Positions 53,624 to 63,100 of a stretch of 64,000 nt of DNA are shown here, in pieces. Location: NCBI RefSeq assembly GCF_025244765.1, contig NZ_CP104209.1:2610501-2674500 (forward strand). The letters are read 5' to 3'. The stretch is from Empedobacter stercoris (lineage in GTDB: Bacteria > Bacteroidota > Bacteroidia > Flavobacteriales > Weeksellaceae). The notes under the pieces are model-generated. The model was not told the origin of the DNA. It saw nothing but the letters and a program-made list of their open reading frames with translations, and ran no database searches. The number at the start of each line of letters is the position of its first letter. The stretch's first letter is position 1. The translations under genes and the position numbers were made by a program.

Positions 53624-55252
53624 CTAAAACTGACTTAAAATTCCAAAATGGATTTTAGATTCTTTGAAATCGAAAGAGGTTTCGTCTGTTTTTCCTACGG
53701 CGTAACTCAAATTGAAAATACCCATTTTCGTTAAAAATGAAATTCCAGTTCCGAAACTTAACAAAGAGGTATTTAGGTTTGCACGTTTGTTATCAATAAA
53801 ACCATAGTCAGCAAATAAACCAATGTAGAAAGCTTCACTTGGAACAAAACGATAATCGACATTCAGAAAACCATACATATTGGCGGTAATACTTTCTTCA
53901 TTGAAGCCTCTAAAACTTCCAAAACCACCAATTCTATACAATTCGTTTTCAGAAAAATCATCGTCTTTCGTGAGTAAACCTCTAAATTCTGCACCAGTTT
54001 TGATGTAGTGTTTGTCAGTTAATTCGAATAAGCGAAAGGTCTTCAGCCCTATTTCAATTTGGTTTACCGTTTTATTATCAATTTCTTCTGTCCACGAAAA
54101 ATTCTTTTCCTTTTTACGAATCGAATTTACCGCAACATCTAACATCGATTTTCCTTCCATCAAACGAAAAGGGTGTTTTAAAAAATAATTATAACTCAAA
54201 CCAATTCCTGTTTTAGAATAATCATCATAGCTCGATTTTAGATACGAATCATCTTCTAATAAAAAGTTCGAAGTTTGCACCATTCCACTTACACCAATAG
54301 TTGAATTGAGGTTGAGTTGATAAAACAAGCGTTCCGAAAAATCTACATTTACAAAGACAGAATCTTGTTTGAAAAGTTTGAAATTAGTTTCAGAACCAAT
54401 CGGAGATTTGAATAGATAAGGTACTTTAACACCGATATTTAGTGATGTGTTTTTGTTGGCAGTTCCAATCCAATTTAATCGAATTTCTTCTAAACTATTA
54501 AACACGTTATTCAACGAAAGTTGTACGTTTCCGTTTAATTTGAAATCACCATTATCATCTGTTCCAAAACCTAAAACACCATCAAAATAATTGGAACTAA
54601 TCTTTTTCGGATACAAATATAAGATCGTAGAATCTGGTTTGAATAAGGTTTGTGGCTGTTGTACTTCTGCAATATAATTGGTTTGCTGCATTAAAGTAGA
54701 AATAGATGCTAATTTCTGTTCACTGTAAATTTCTCCATTTTTGATGTTAAGTCCATGACGCAAATAACCTTTTGATAATTTTTCATATTCAATTAATTTT
54801 ACACCATCAATTGTTCGTTGCTTCCCTTTGTTTAATAGCAATTCTATTCGTTGCTCACTTTGTTGAAAACCATTTGGAACAAGTTTTATTTGTGCAAAGG
54901 GATAACCTTCATTAATGTTTGGCTTGGCCAATTTATTCAGAATAGAATCTAAATTATTGGTTGGAAAATAATCATTTTTATTCTCAAATAAATCATTGTT
55001 TTTCACCCAAATTGTTTGGTAGTTTTTCCCTTTGTTCAAATAGATTTTCTCATTTTTGATGGAATCAATCGTTAAAGTATAGTAACCATTTTTTTGAAGT
55101 GAGTCTAAAGAAGAATCGAGGTTTTTACTTTCAAAATCTTTTGTATATGATTTTGTTTCATCATTGTATCGATAAAATTGTAATTTTTTTTCTTGTGCAA
55201 ACACAAGAATAGATGTGAATAAAAGAAAAATAATGTGAACAAAATATCGCAT
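53624..55252 (-). CDS. BamA/TamA (Omp85)-type outer membrane protein
   Basis: 542 residues. A signal peptide (MRYFVHIIFLLFTSILVFAQ) is followed by POTRA-like segments (residues 90-220: NINEGYPFAQIKLVPNG and YSEQKLASISTLMQQ). A C-terminal barrel carries the Omp85 lid-lock motif FRGFNEE near residue 449 (GGFGSFRGF). The end FGILSQF is a barrel C-terminus. The gene stands on the minus strand 224 bases upstream of the C1 peptidase. It is shorter than BamA, so a TamA- or two-partner-like role is possible. Confidence 0.85.
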   Translation of the reverse strand: MRYFVHIIFLLFTSILVFAQEKKLQFYRYNDETKSYTKDFESKNLDSSLDSLQKNGYYTLTIDSIKNEKIYLNKGKNYQTIWVKNNDLFENKNDYFPTNNLDSILNKLAKPNINEGYPFAQIKLVPNGFQQSEQRIELLLNKGKQRTIDGVKLIEYEKLSKGYLRHGLNIKNGEIYSEQKLASISTLMQQTNYIAEVQQPQTLFKPDSTILYLYPKKISSNYFDGVLGFGTDDNGDFKLNGNVQLSLNNVFNSLEEIRLNWIGTANKNTSLNIGVKVPYLFKSPIGSETNFKLFKQDSVFVNVDFSERLFYQLNLNSTIGVSGMVQTSNFLLEDDSYLKSSYDDYSKTGIGLSYNYFLKHPFRLMEGKSMLDVAVNSIRKKEKNFSWTEEIDNKTVNQIEIGLKTFRLFELTDKHYIKTGAEFRGLLTKDDDFSENELYRIGGFGSFRGFNEESITANMYGFLNVDYRFVPSEAFYIGLFADYGFIDNKRANLNTSLLSFGTGISFLTKMGIFNLSYAVGKTDETSFDFKESKIHFGILSQF

Positions 55253-55333
55253 ATTGTTTGTAATAACGTATAAATTAAAAGTTAAGTATTTGTTTTATTG
55301 ATAAGTAATAGCTAAAATCTAAAAAAATCAGTT

Positions 55334-55341
55334 TATTTTTG
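55334..55341 (+). promoter_or_regulatory. -7 box of the DUF3817 gene
   Basis: TATTTTTG matches TAnnTTTG, 18 bases before the ATG at 55359. Confidence 0.5.
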
Positions 55342-55358
55342 GCTCAAATTTAAGATGA

Positions 55359-55670
55359 ATGTTGAAATTATTTAAAATAACGGGGTACTTAGAAGCACTT
55401 TCTGCAATTATTTTATTCTTTATAGCCATGCCAATGAAATATATTTGGGATGACCCGACTTGGGTAACGCACGCAGGAAGAGTACACGGAGGACTTTTTA
55501 TTGCTTATATTATATTGTTGTACATATTAAAGGAAAAATACAATTGGTCGATGAAAATTTTCTGGATCTTTTTTGTTGCAGCAATTATTCCAGGAGGAAC
55601 AATTTGGGCAGAGAAAAAATTTATCGAAGGAAAAAAATACAAACAAATGTTAGCTGAACAAGAAATTTAG
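55359..55670 (+). CDS. DUF3817 membrane protein
   Basis: 103 residues, three hydrophobic helices. The family hallmark YLEALSAIILF at the start, MPMKYIW and HGGLFIAYI (residues 43-51) are all present. DUF3817 proteins are small integral membrane proteins of unknown function. It has its own terminator (55695-55728). Confidence 0.88.
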   Translation: MLKLFKITGYLEALSAIILFFIAMPMKYIWDDPTWVTHAGRVHGGLFIAYIILLYILKEKYNWSMKIFWIFFVAAIIPGGTIWAEKKFIEGKKYKQMLAEQEI

Positions 55671-55694
55671 TTCGATACGTATTGAAAAATAATT

Positions 55695-55728
55695 AAAACC
55701 TTATCAAACCTTTATTTGATGAGGTTTT
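55695..55728 (+). terminator. Terminator of the DUF3817 gene
   Basis: A 14-pair stem (55695-55708 with 55715-55728, one G-U) followed by TTTT. Confidence 0.8.
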
Positions 55729-55760
55729 TTTTATGTGCAAATAAAAAGTTTAAAATAAAA

Positions 55761-55790
55761 AAGCCAAAGACTATAAATAATCTTTGGCTT
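55761..55790 (-). terminator. Terminator of the tRNA operon
   Basis: A 10-bp stem AAGCCAAAGA/TCTTTGGCTT with a T-rich run on the minus strand, 7 bases past the last tRNA. Confidence 0.85.
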
Positions 55791-55796
55791 TTGTTG

Positions 55797-55869
55797 AGCG
55801 GGAAACGAGACTCGAACTCGCAACATTCAGCTTGGAAGGCTGACGCTCTACCAATTGAGCTATTCCCGC
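55797..55869 (-). tRNA. tRNA-Gly (anticodon TCC)
   Basis: 73 bases, cloverleaf complete: acceptor GCGGGAA/TTCCCGC, anticodon arm CAGCC-TTCCAAG-type with TCC, T-loop GTTCGAGTC and discriminator U. CCA is not encoded. Identical in sequence to the copy at 56015-56087. Confidence 0.97.
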
Positions 55870-55897
55870 ATACATTATAAAAATCAAATTAAAAAAG

Positions 55898-55981
55898 TAC
55901 CTCAGGCGGGACTTGAACCCGCACGTCCTAATGGACACAGGATTTTAAGTCCTGCGTGTCTACCAATTCCACCACCAAGGC
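55898..55981 (-). tRNA. tRNA-Leu (anticodon TAA)
   Basis: 84 bases with a long variable arm as expected of class II tRNA. Anticodon stem CAGGA/TCCTG encloses CTTAAAA with anticodon TAA. T-arm GCGGG-TTCAAGT-CCCGC. Discriminator A. CCA is not encoded. Confidence 0.96.
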
Positions 55982-56014
55982 AAAATTTGATTTTTTGAAT
56001 CTAATATTTCAAAG

Positions 56015-56087
56015 AGCGGGAAACGAGACTCGAACTCGCAACATTCAGCTTGGAAGGCTGACGCTCTACCAATTGAGCTATTCCCGC
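56015..56087 (-). tRNA. tRNA-Gly (anticodon TCC), first copy in transcription order
   Basis: 73 bases, identical to the 55797-55869 gene. The three tRNAs read from a single promoter at 56098-56129. Confidence 0.97.
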
Positions 56088-56097
56088 GTTGTGAGTG

Positions 56098-56129
56098 CAA
56101 ATATAAGGTCAATAAAACCACTTTTGCAA
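56098..56129 (-). promoter_or_regulatory. Promoter of the Gly-Leu-Gly tRNA operon
   Basis: On the minus strand TATATTTG (56105 down to 56098) matches TAnnTTTG. A TTG (56129 down to 56127) precedes it with a 21-base spacer. It ends 10 bases from the first tRNA. Confidence 0.6.
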
Positions 56130-56230
56130 GTGTTTTTAGAATAAATTTTATAACTTTTTTCTAATAAATTAATTTTGAAACATTTGACTTGTTGATTTTT
56201 TTTTAGAAATTAGTTTAAAATATAATTTGA

Positions 56231-56560
56231 ATGACATTTGAAGATTTATTTAACTTAATTGAGCGAAATAATTTCAAATCAAAAAATGATTTTATTGTAG
56301 CTGTAAAACTTTTTGATGCCGAAAATGATTGGTCAGAACCTTCAACAACTTTAGAAGAATTTATAGGTAAACTTGAATATGAAATAGGAGAGGAAATTTT
56401 TTATCATCGTTTAATTTCTAAATTAGAAACCTATTCTTTAACAAATGATGCATGGAAAGTTGAGAGTTTGATGTCTATAAAAGATATTGTAGACCTTGAT
56501 TTGAATAAAAGTTTGAGAACAATTGTTAATGAGTTTGTAGCGAATAATGAAACAATTTAA
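56231..56560 (+). CDS. Small acidic protein of unknown function
   Basis: 109 residues, rich in Glu/Asp/Asn and helical (MTFEDLFNLIERNNFKSKNDF, then WSEPSTTLEEFIGKLEYEIGEE). No signal peptide or membrane segment. I recognise no family. The following hydrolase gene begins 4 bases after its stop, so they are probably cotranscribed. Confidence 0.6.
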   Translation: MTFEDLFNLIERNNFKSKNDFIVAVKLFDAENDWSEPSTTLEEFIGKLEYEIGEEIFYHRLISKLETYSLTNDAWKVESLMSIKDIVDLDLNKSLRTIVNEFVANNETI

Positions 56561-56564
56561 AATT

Positions 56565-57452
56565 ATGAAGTTGCTTTTCGTATTCCTGTTTGCTTACGTA
56601 GCATTTAGTTGTAAACAATCTGTGATAGAAACAAAAGTGAGTAAAGAGTTAGATTACGAGTTGAAAATTGCATCAAACCAAAAAGCTTTGTTGATTTTAT
56701 TTCCTTGTTTTCCTTGTGATATAGAACATACAAAACAAGAAGCGAAATTTATAAAACATATAGACCAGCAAGGAATTACGACTTTGTTATTTAATTTTAA
56801 CCAAAAATTATATTTATCCGATCAGGAGAAAAAAAATATAATAACTCGACTGATTGATATATTAAATCAACATCAATTAAATAAAGTTAACCTTTATATA
56901 GGAGGATTTTCGAGTGGAGGGAATGTAGCAATGTTGATAGGAAATGAACTGATGAAAGAACAAAATAGTATCCAGCCTAAAGGTGTTTTTGTAGTCGATT
57001 CTCCAATTGATTTAGAAGAATTATATAAAAGTGCAAAAAAGGATATTGAAGAGAATGTAAGTAAAGCTGCGGTAGAAGAAGGCAAATTTTTAATCGAGCT
57101 TTTTAATAAAGAATTAGGTGCTCCAGAAGATTCGATTCAGAACTACGAGTATTATTCACCCTATTTAATGTCTAAAAATTCTAATAAGAATATTCAATTT
57201 TTAAAAAATATTAAGATAAGATTATATTGTGAGCCAGATATAGAGTGGCAAAGTTCGAATAGAAATAGAACTTATGAAGATTTGAATGCTTTTAAATTAA
57301 AAAAAATGGCTTCGCATTTGAAAGCAATTGGAGCGAAGAGTGTAGAGTTTATTGAAACGGAGAATAGAGGCTTTAGAGCAAATGGTCAGAAACATCCGCA
57401 TTCTTGGAATATAGTAGAGAAGGAAAGTTTAGTTGATTGGATGTTGAATTAG
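56565..57452 (+). CDS. Lipoprotein with alpha/beta-hydrolase fold
   Basis: 295 residues from the ATG at 56565, which leaves a 4-base gap to the previous gene (an ATG at 56547 would overlap it). A lipobox VAFSC gives a lipidated cysteine near residue 16. LLILFPCFPCD looks like the oxyanion-hole strand, and GGFSSGGNVAM (about residue 110) carries the nucleophile elbow GxSxG with Ser. A late HPHSWN may hold the catalytic histidine. Substrate unknown; the catalytic call is inference. Confidence 0.72.
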   Translation: MKLLFVFLFAYVAFSCKQSVIETKVSKELDYELKIASNQKALLILFPCFPCDIEHTKQEAKFIKHIDQQGITTLLFNFNQKLYLSDQEKKNIITRLIDILNQHQLNKVNLYIGGFSSGGNVAMLIGNELMKEQNSIQPKGVFVVDSPIDLEELYKSAKKDIEENVSKAAVEEGKFLIELFNKELGAPEDSIQNYEYYSPYLMSKNSNKNIQFLKNIKIRLYCEPDIEWQSSNRNRTYEDLNAFKLKKMASHLKAIGAKSVEFIETENRGFRANGQKHPHSWNIVEKESLVDWMLN

Positions 57453-57453
57453 T

Positions 57454-58014
57454 CTACATTTTTCTCATTATAAAATCTTCCTCATTTGTTTCACCTAAAT
57501 TAAACTGAAAAATTTCACCGTAATTTACAGGGATTTTGAATGCATTTTTAATTGGTATTTGCAACAAATAACACCATATTAATCGAATTACTCCGCCATG
57601 AGCAACAATTAATATTTTTTGAAGTTTGGTATTTCTTAAGTCGTTCATAAAATCAGAGATGCGTAAAAACATTTCGTACATCGATTCGCCATTTGGAGTT
57701 GGTATCGTTACAAAATCATCGTACCATGGATTGATTTCTTCCGAAGGAATTTCGTTCCAAGGTTTCATTTCCCAGTCTCCAAAATTGAATTCTTTCAATC
57801 GATTATCTAAAATAATTTCTGTAGAAAAAGTGTAGGCTAATTGTTGACAACGATTCAATGGACTCGAAAAAATAGTATCAAAATCGTGATCGATTTTAGC
57901 ATGTATTTCTTTTACTTCGTCTAAAAACGTGTCTGTCAAATCGACATCGGTTTGTCCGTAACAAACCGATGAAGGGATTTTGACTTTTGTATGTCGTATT
58001 ACAAAAATTTGCAT
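57454..58014 (-). CDS. cobC: Alpha-ribazole phosphatase (histidine phosphatase family)
   Basis: 186 residues from MQIFVIRHTKV. A longer frame would run 60 bases further into cobS. The phosphoglycerate-mutase-like RHxK/RHG catalytic motif is RHTKV, with the second histidine in VAHGGVIRLIW and the acidic FNFGDWEM block. It removes phosphate from alpha-ribazole phosphate or cobalamin phosphate. The start overlaps the cobS 3' end by 16 bases, as last gene of the cobT-cobS-cobC operon. Confidence 0.88.
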   Translation of the reverse strand: MQIFVIRHTKVKIPSSVCYGQTDVDLTDTFLDEVKEIHAKIDHDFDTIFSSPLNRCQQLAYTFSTEIILDNRLKEFNFGDWEMKPWNEIPSEEINPWYDDFVTIPTPNGESMYEMFLRISDFMNDLRNTKLQKILIVAHGGVIRLIWCYLLQIPIKNAFKIPVNYGEIFQFNLGETNEEDFIMRKM

Positions 58015-58775
58015 ATAATCAGTATTCCTAAATAAAATAAAACTTCGGTAACTTGTTGTACAGTTCCCAAACAATCGCCTGTATAACCGCCTATATATTT
58101 CTTAAAATACCAACCCAAATAGACTTTACCTATATAACAAAGTGGTAAAATCAACAAGAATTTCCATTCGCCAAAAACTATAAAAGGAAGTAAACAAAAT
58201 AGAAAACTTATGAGCAAGTTTTTAATCGGTAAAGCTTTACTCGCCATTGGTTTTGATTTGCTTTTGTCAATATCGGTGACATATTCGTGGGTGTAAATCA
58301 TCATTCCAGAAAAAAAACGACTTACCGAATGTGCAGCAATTAAAGTGAAAATAATCAACCAAAAATTATCTTCTGCAATGTGTTTCAGAGAGGTGAATTT
58401 TAATAACAATAACAAGATTGCACCGATAACTCCATAAGCTCCAATTCGGCTATCTTTCATAATTGTCATAATTTTTTCTTTACCATAACCTCCTCCAAAA
58501 CTATCGCAGACATCAGTAAAACCATCTTCGTGAAAAGCACCAGTCAACAAAATACTTGTAATCATGGTGATAATAATTGCAATATCAACAGGTAAAATAA
58601 ATTGACAAACACTATAAATAATTGCATTAAAACAACCAACCAATAAGCCAACCGCAGCATAATATTTTTGCGATTGATTCATAATTTCGTTGCTGTAAGG
58701 AATCTTGAATGGAATTGGAATTCGAGTAAAAAACATCAATGCCGTTAGGAAATAAGTAATTTCTTTTTTTAGCAT
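57999..58775 (-). CDS. cobS: Adenosylcobinamide-GDP ribazoletransferase
   Basis: 258 residues, about six membrane helices. The conserved TGAFHEDGFTDVCDSFGGGYGKEK block (about residues 78-101) holds the metal-binding acidic residues, and FFTRIPIPF is at the N-terminus. It joins adenosylcobinamide-GDP and alpha-ribazole in the last step of cobalamin assembly. It overlaps cobT by 7 bases and cobC by 16 bases. Confidence 0.94.
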   Translation of the reverse strand: MLKKEITYFLTALMFFTRIPIPFKIPYSNEIMNQSQKYYAAVGLLVGCFNAIIYSVCQFILPVDIAIIITMITSILLTGAFHEDGFTDVCDSFGGGYGKEKIMTIMKDSRIGAYGVIGAILLLLLKFTSLKHIAEDNFWLIIFTLIAAHSVSRFFSGMMIYTHEYVTDIDKSKSKPMASKALPIKNLLISFLFCLLPFIVFGEWKFLLILPLCYIGKVYLGWYFKKYIGGYTGDCLGTVQQVTEVLFYLGILIICKFL

Positions 58776-59788
58776 TCCACTTCAGTTTCTTTATTACTGA
58801 CACCAGCAGATTCAAAACTTGCCATATCATTAAAGAAATTTACTGCACTTTTAATAATTGGATAAGCCAAAGCACAACCTGTTCCTTCTCCTACGCGTAA
58901 ATTGATTTTCAAGATAGGTTCTTCGTTGAAATAATTTAATAGATAACGATGTCCAATTTCATCACTTTGATGACAAAAAATAGCGTTTTTCAAAATTTCA
59001 GGTTTCAATTTCGATGCGACTAAAATTGCAGCTGAAGCAATATAACCATCTATCATCAACAGCATATTATGTTCATAAGCAGCGAGCATTGCACCTGTCA
59101 TTTGCGCGACTTCAAAACCTCCGAAAGTTGCTAAAATTTGTTTCGGATCATTTATTTCACCTTGATTTTCCTTTGCTTGAGTCAGAATATTAATCTTATT
59201 TTGTAATTGTTCATCATTCAAGCCTGTACCTCGGCCAACACATTGTTCAAGTGGAAGTTGAGTTAAATAGTGAATAATCATTGATGCAGATGAAGTGTTT
59301 CCAATTCCCATTTCCCCAAAACCAATAATATTCGTTCCGTTTTGAGCGATTTCATCAACAATTTTCTTCGAATGATCAAAGCATTGTTGCAATTCTTCTG
59401 CATTCATTGCAGGTTCGTACAAAAAGTTTTTGGTTGATTTTGCAATTTTGCAATTTTTCAGAACCGAATAATCTTCAAAATTATAATTGACTCCTGCATC
59501 AACAATTGTTAAATCGATTTCATTTTGATTACAAAAAACATTAATAGCAGCCCCATTATTTAGGAAATTAATAACCATTTGCGGTGTAACCTCCGCAGGA
59601 TAAGCACTTACGCCAGATTGTGAAATACCATGATCGCTTGCGAAAACAATTAGATGTGGATTAACTAATTCTAAATGATTTTTTTGTTGAACTAAACCAA
59701 TCTTCAAAGCGATTTTTTCTAATAAACCTAAAGCTCCAAGAGGTTTTGTTTTAAGGTCAATAAGGTGTTGAATTTCTTCTTTTAGCAT
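58769..59788 (-). CDS. cobT: Nicotinate-nucleotide--dimethylbenzimidazole phosphoribosyltransferase
   Basis: 339 residues. Conserved motifs: KTKPLGALGLLEKIA near the start, ASDHGISQSGVSAYPAEVT (about 51-69), the GEMGIGNTSSAS loop and GRGTGL. The catalytic glutamate lies near the C-terminus (RVGEGTGCALAYP). It activates the lower-ligand base for cobalamin. It is the first gene after the cobalamin riboswitch. The operon assembles the nucleotide loop; corrin-ring synthesis genes are not in the window, so salvage of cobinamide is possible. Confidence 0.95.
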   Translation of the reverse strand: MLKEEIQHLIDLKTKPLGALGLLEKIALKIGLVQQKNHLELVNPHLIVFASDHGISQSGVSAYPAEVTPQMVINFLNNGAAINVFCNQNEIDLTIVDAGVNYNFEDYSVLKNCKIAKSTKNFLYEPAMNAEELQQCFDHSKKIVDEIAQNGTNIIGFGEMGIGNTSSASMIIHYLTQLPLEQCVGRGTGLNDEQLQNKINILTQAKENQGEINDPKQILATFGGFEVAQMTGAMLAAYEHNMLLMIDGYIASAAILVASKLKPEILKNAIFCHQSDEIGHRYLLNYFNEEPILKINLRVGEGTGCALAYPIIKSAVNFFNDMASFESAGVSNKETEVEC

Positions 59789-59810
59789 GTTTTTATAAAC
59801 TAAGTTTTAA

Positions 59811-59896
59811 TAAAAATGCTTTCGAAATCAAGTGCAATCAATTCAACAAAAACCGAGATTATTGTAGTTTTGATTGAGCTTCAATCGCGAAAGCAT
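59811..59896 (-). promoter_or_regulatory. Putative expression platform of the cobalamin riboswitch
   Basis: On the minus strand ATGCTTTCG (59896-59888) can pair with CGAAAGCAT (59824-59816), enclosing a hairpin GATTGA/TCAATC (59886-59881 with 59877-59872). The second arm is followed by TTTTTATT. This could form a terminator-like stem before the cobT ATG at 59788. Confidence 0.5.
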
Positions 59897-59897
59897 C

Positions 59898-59995
59898 ATC
59901 TAAAAAGTGGTCTGGCTTATAGTGTTCACTACTTACAGTTGCGCGACAGCTCGAGATTTGCACTCGATTCCCTTTTGTGCAACTAATGTAAGAAA
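59898..59995 (-). ncRNA. Cobalamin (AdoCbl-type) riboswitch aptamer
   Basis: Reading the minus strand, the conserved elements come in order: AAAGGGAA (59975-59968), the GAGTGCAAATCTC stem-loop, a GC-rich arm with CGCGCAACTGTAAG (the B12 box core), then AAGCCAGACCAC (59918-59907). These match the cobalamin riboswitch consensus. It lies 110 bases upstream of cobT and should repress cobTSC when cobalamin is abundant. Confidence 0.9.
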
Positions 59996-60109
59996 ATAAT
60001 TATGATTTGAAAAAATTAAACTTTTTTAAAATTAATTGATTACAAAAATTTATAATTATGTAATATATTTAACCACCTCTACTTACCTTTTAAATAAGAT
60101 CAATTTTTA

Positions 60110-63100
60110 ATGGAAAATTTTCACATCCCAACGAACGAAAAGCAAAGATTGCAAGCCGTTTACGATTATAATTTGCAAGGACATGATAAAGACGAAGAGT
60201 TGGAGGTTTTTGCAAATGCTGCGAGTTTGATTTGTAATGCGCCAATTGCGTTAATTTCTATTTTTGATGAAAATTATCAAGTGATTAAAGCAAATTGTGG
60301 AATAGATGTAGATATTGTTCCACGTCAACAAACTATTTGTCAATTTTCTTTAATGGAAGAAGAAATTTTGGTGATTGATGATGTGACGAAATTTGAACCT
60401 GCAAAAAATATTGCTGGAGTAAAAGCTGCAAATATTAAGTTTTATGCTGGTGTTCCGTTGATTGATGACAATGGAAATGTTTTGGGGACATTATGTGTAA
60501 ACGATCATTATCCAAGAACGTTAGACGAAAAACAACGCAATTTATTGATTCAATTAGGGAAAAATATTACAAAATTATTGGTCAGTAAAAAACGAAAAAA
60601 AGACGCTGCTTACTTTCAAAATATCTATAAAATTTCGAATAATTTAATTGGAGTTGCTGATATTAATGGTGTATTGAAATCAATTAACCCAGCTTTTAAA
60701 AAAGTTTTAGAAGTTAAAAATGACCAATTAATTCGTTCAAAAAATTTCTTAGACTTTGTTTCGGAAAAGGATAAGAAAAAAGTTCAAATGTTTTTGGCTG
60801 ATTTGAAAACTAATTCAGGTTCTATTGACTTCAAATGTTTGATGTGTTCAATAGAAACGAAAGAAGAAAAAATGGTTGAATGGTATACTAAATTAAACAC
60901 TTCGTATGATAACGAGATTTTCTTATTTGGACGAGATATTACACTTGAAAACTCTAAAAAGGAGGAACTAGAAAACAGTGAACGTAAGTTTAGAAATTTT
61001 TTCAATTCTTCGCTTGGTTTAATGACGATTCACGATTTGGATGGTAATATTTTATCCATTAACAAAAAAGGTTTAGAATCGATAGGTTATACTGAAGAAG
61101 AATCGAAAGATTTGGATCTTAAAAAATTAATCCCAAAATCTAATCAAAAAGAATATCAAATCTATATAGAGACGATTTTAAGTAAAAAGCAAGATTCTGG
61201 TTTGATGAGCTTGATTAAGAAAGATGGTTCGTTAACATATTGGTTATACAATAATATTTTGGACAAAGATAATGATGGAAATCCGATTGTGATGAGTACT
61301 GCGGTTGATATGACGCAACGAATAATCTTGGAAAGAGACTTGAATCGTGTTCGTCAGTTACTAGATCATACGTACGAAGTTGCCAATGTTGGAGGTTGGA
61401 AATACGATTTAGTTAAGCAAAAATTAATTTGGACTGATATAACGAAAAAAATCCATGAAGTTGAACTAGATTATGAACCAAATGTAGAAACTTCACTCAA
61501 TTTTTATGAAGCAAAAAGTAGTTATCCAAAAATAAAGAAAGCTTTTAGAGATGCGGTAGAAAAAGGAATCGGATATGATATGGAGTTACAAATAGTTACC
61601 CAAAAAGGAAAAACAATTTGGGTAAGATGTAAAGGAATTCCAGAGTTCGTAAATGGAAAATGTGTTAGCGTTTTTGGAACTTTTCAGGATATTGATGAGA
61701 GAAAACGTTATACGTTAGAGTTGGCTCGACAAAAAGCTATTTTCGAAACATTTATTAATCATGTACCTGCATCTGTTGCAATGTTTGATAAGGATATGAA
61801 TTATCTAACTTTGAGTAATCAATGGTGTGATGAATTTGTAGTAAAAAAGAAAAATGTGATCGGAAAATCTCATTATGAAATGTACAATGTTCCAGAAGAA
61901 AGAAAAGCGATTTATGACGCTTGTTTGCAAGGTGAAAGTTATTCGGATGAAGATATGATTTATCGCACACCAAAATATGATACGGATCAACACTATTTAT
62001 GGGCGATTCATCCGTGGTATATCAACAAAAAACAGATTGGTGGTCTGATTATGTTTTCGCAAAATATAACAGAATCTGTCAAGAAAAATAAAGAACTTAA
62101 AAAAGCTAAAAAGAATGCTGATCTCGCTAGTAAGGCAAAGTCTGAATTTTTAGCAAATATGAGCCACGAGATTCGAACGCCGTTAAATGGTGTGATTGGT
62201 TTCTCTGATTTATTGTTGAAAACGCCACTTAATCCGACTCAAAAACAATATTTGAATTTTATTAATGATTCTGCAAATTCATTATTGTCAATAATAAATG
62301 ATATTTTAGATTTCTCTAAAATTGAATCCGGTCGAATGGATGTTTTGATAGAAAAAAATAATTTGTTCGAGTTAGGAAATCAAGTAATCAATGTGATTCT
62401 TTATCAAGCCGAAAACAAAAAAATTGAATTATTGTTGAATATAGATAATAATTTACCTCAATTTATTTGGATTGATGAAGTTCGTCTAAAACAAGTTTTG
62501 ATTAATCTACTTGGGAATGCCGTGAAATTCACCGAAAAAGGTGAAATAGAACTTAAAATTAGTCAAGTCGAACCAATTAAAGAAGGGAAGAAAGCGAAAC
62601 TTAGATTCTCTGTTCGCGATACTGGAATTGGGATTAAACCAGAGAAACAATCCAAAATTTTTGATGCTTTTACACAAGAAGATAGTACTGTAAGTAAACG
62701 TTTTGGAGGAACAGGATTAGGGTTAACCATTTCAAATAAATTGTTAAATTACTTCGGAAGTCATTTAGAATTGGAAAGTGAAGTCGACAAAGGCTCTACA
62801 TTTTACTTTGATTTGGAAGTGGATTACGAGTATAATTTTAATCAACAATTTGACCATTTAGACGAGATAAAACATGTTCTGATTGTGGATGATAACCAAA
62901 GTAATCAGGTTATTTTGAAGCATATGTTAGAGTTTAAAAAAATCACTTCTGACCTTGCAAATAACGGAATGGAGGCGTTGCAAAAAGTGTTGAATGGTGA
63001 AGTGTATGATGTTATTTTGATGGATTATCACATGCCTGTTTTAAATGGTTTAGAAACAATTCAGAAAATAAAAGAATACGTTGAGTCGAAACAAACAAAA

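Noticed and set aside
55956-56144. 62-residue open frame with the typical GNETRTRNIQLG sequence
   Set aside because: It lies over the tRNA genes in the antisense direction; such frames are regularly mis-annotated proteins.
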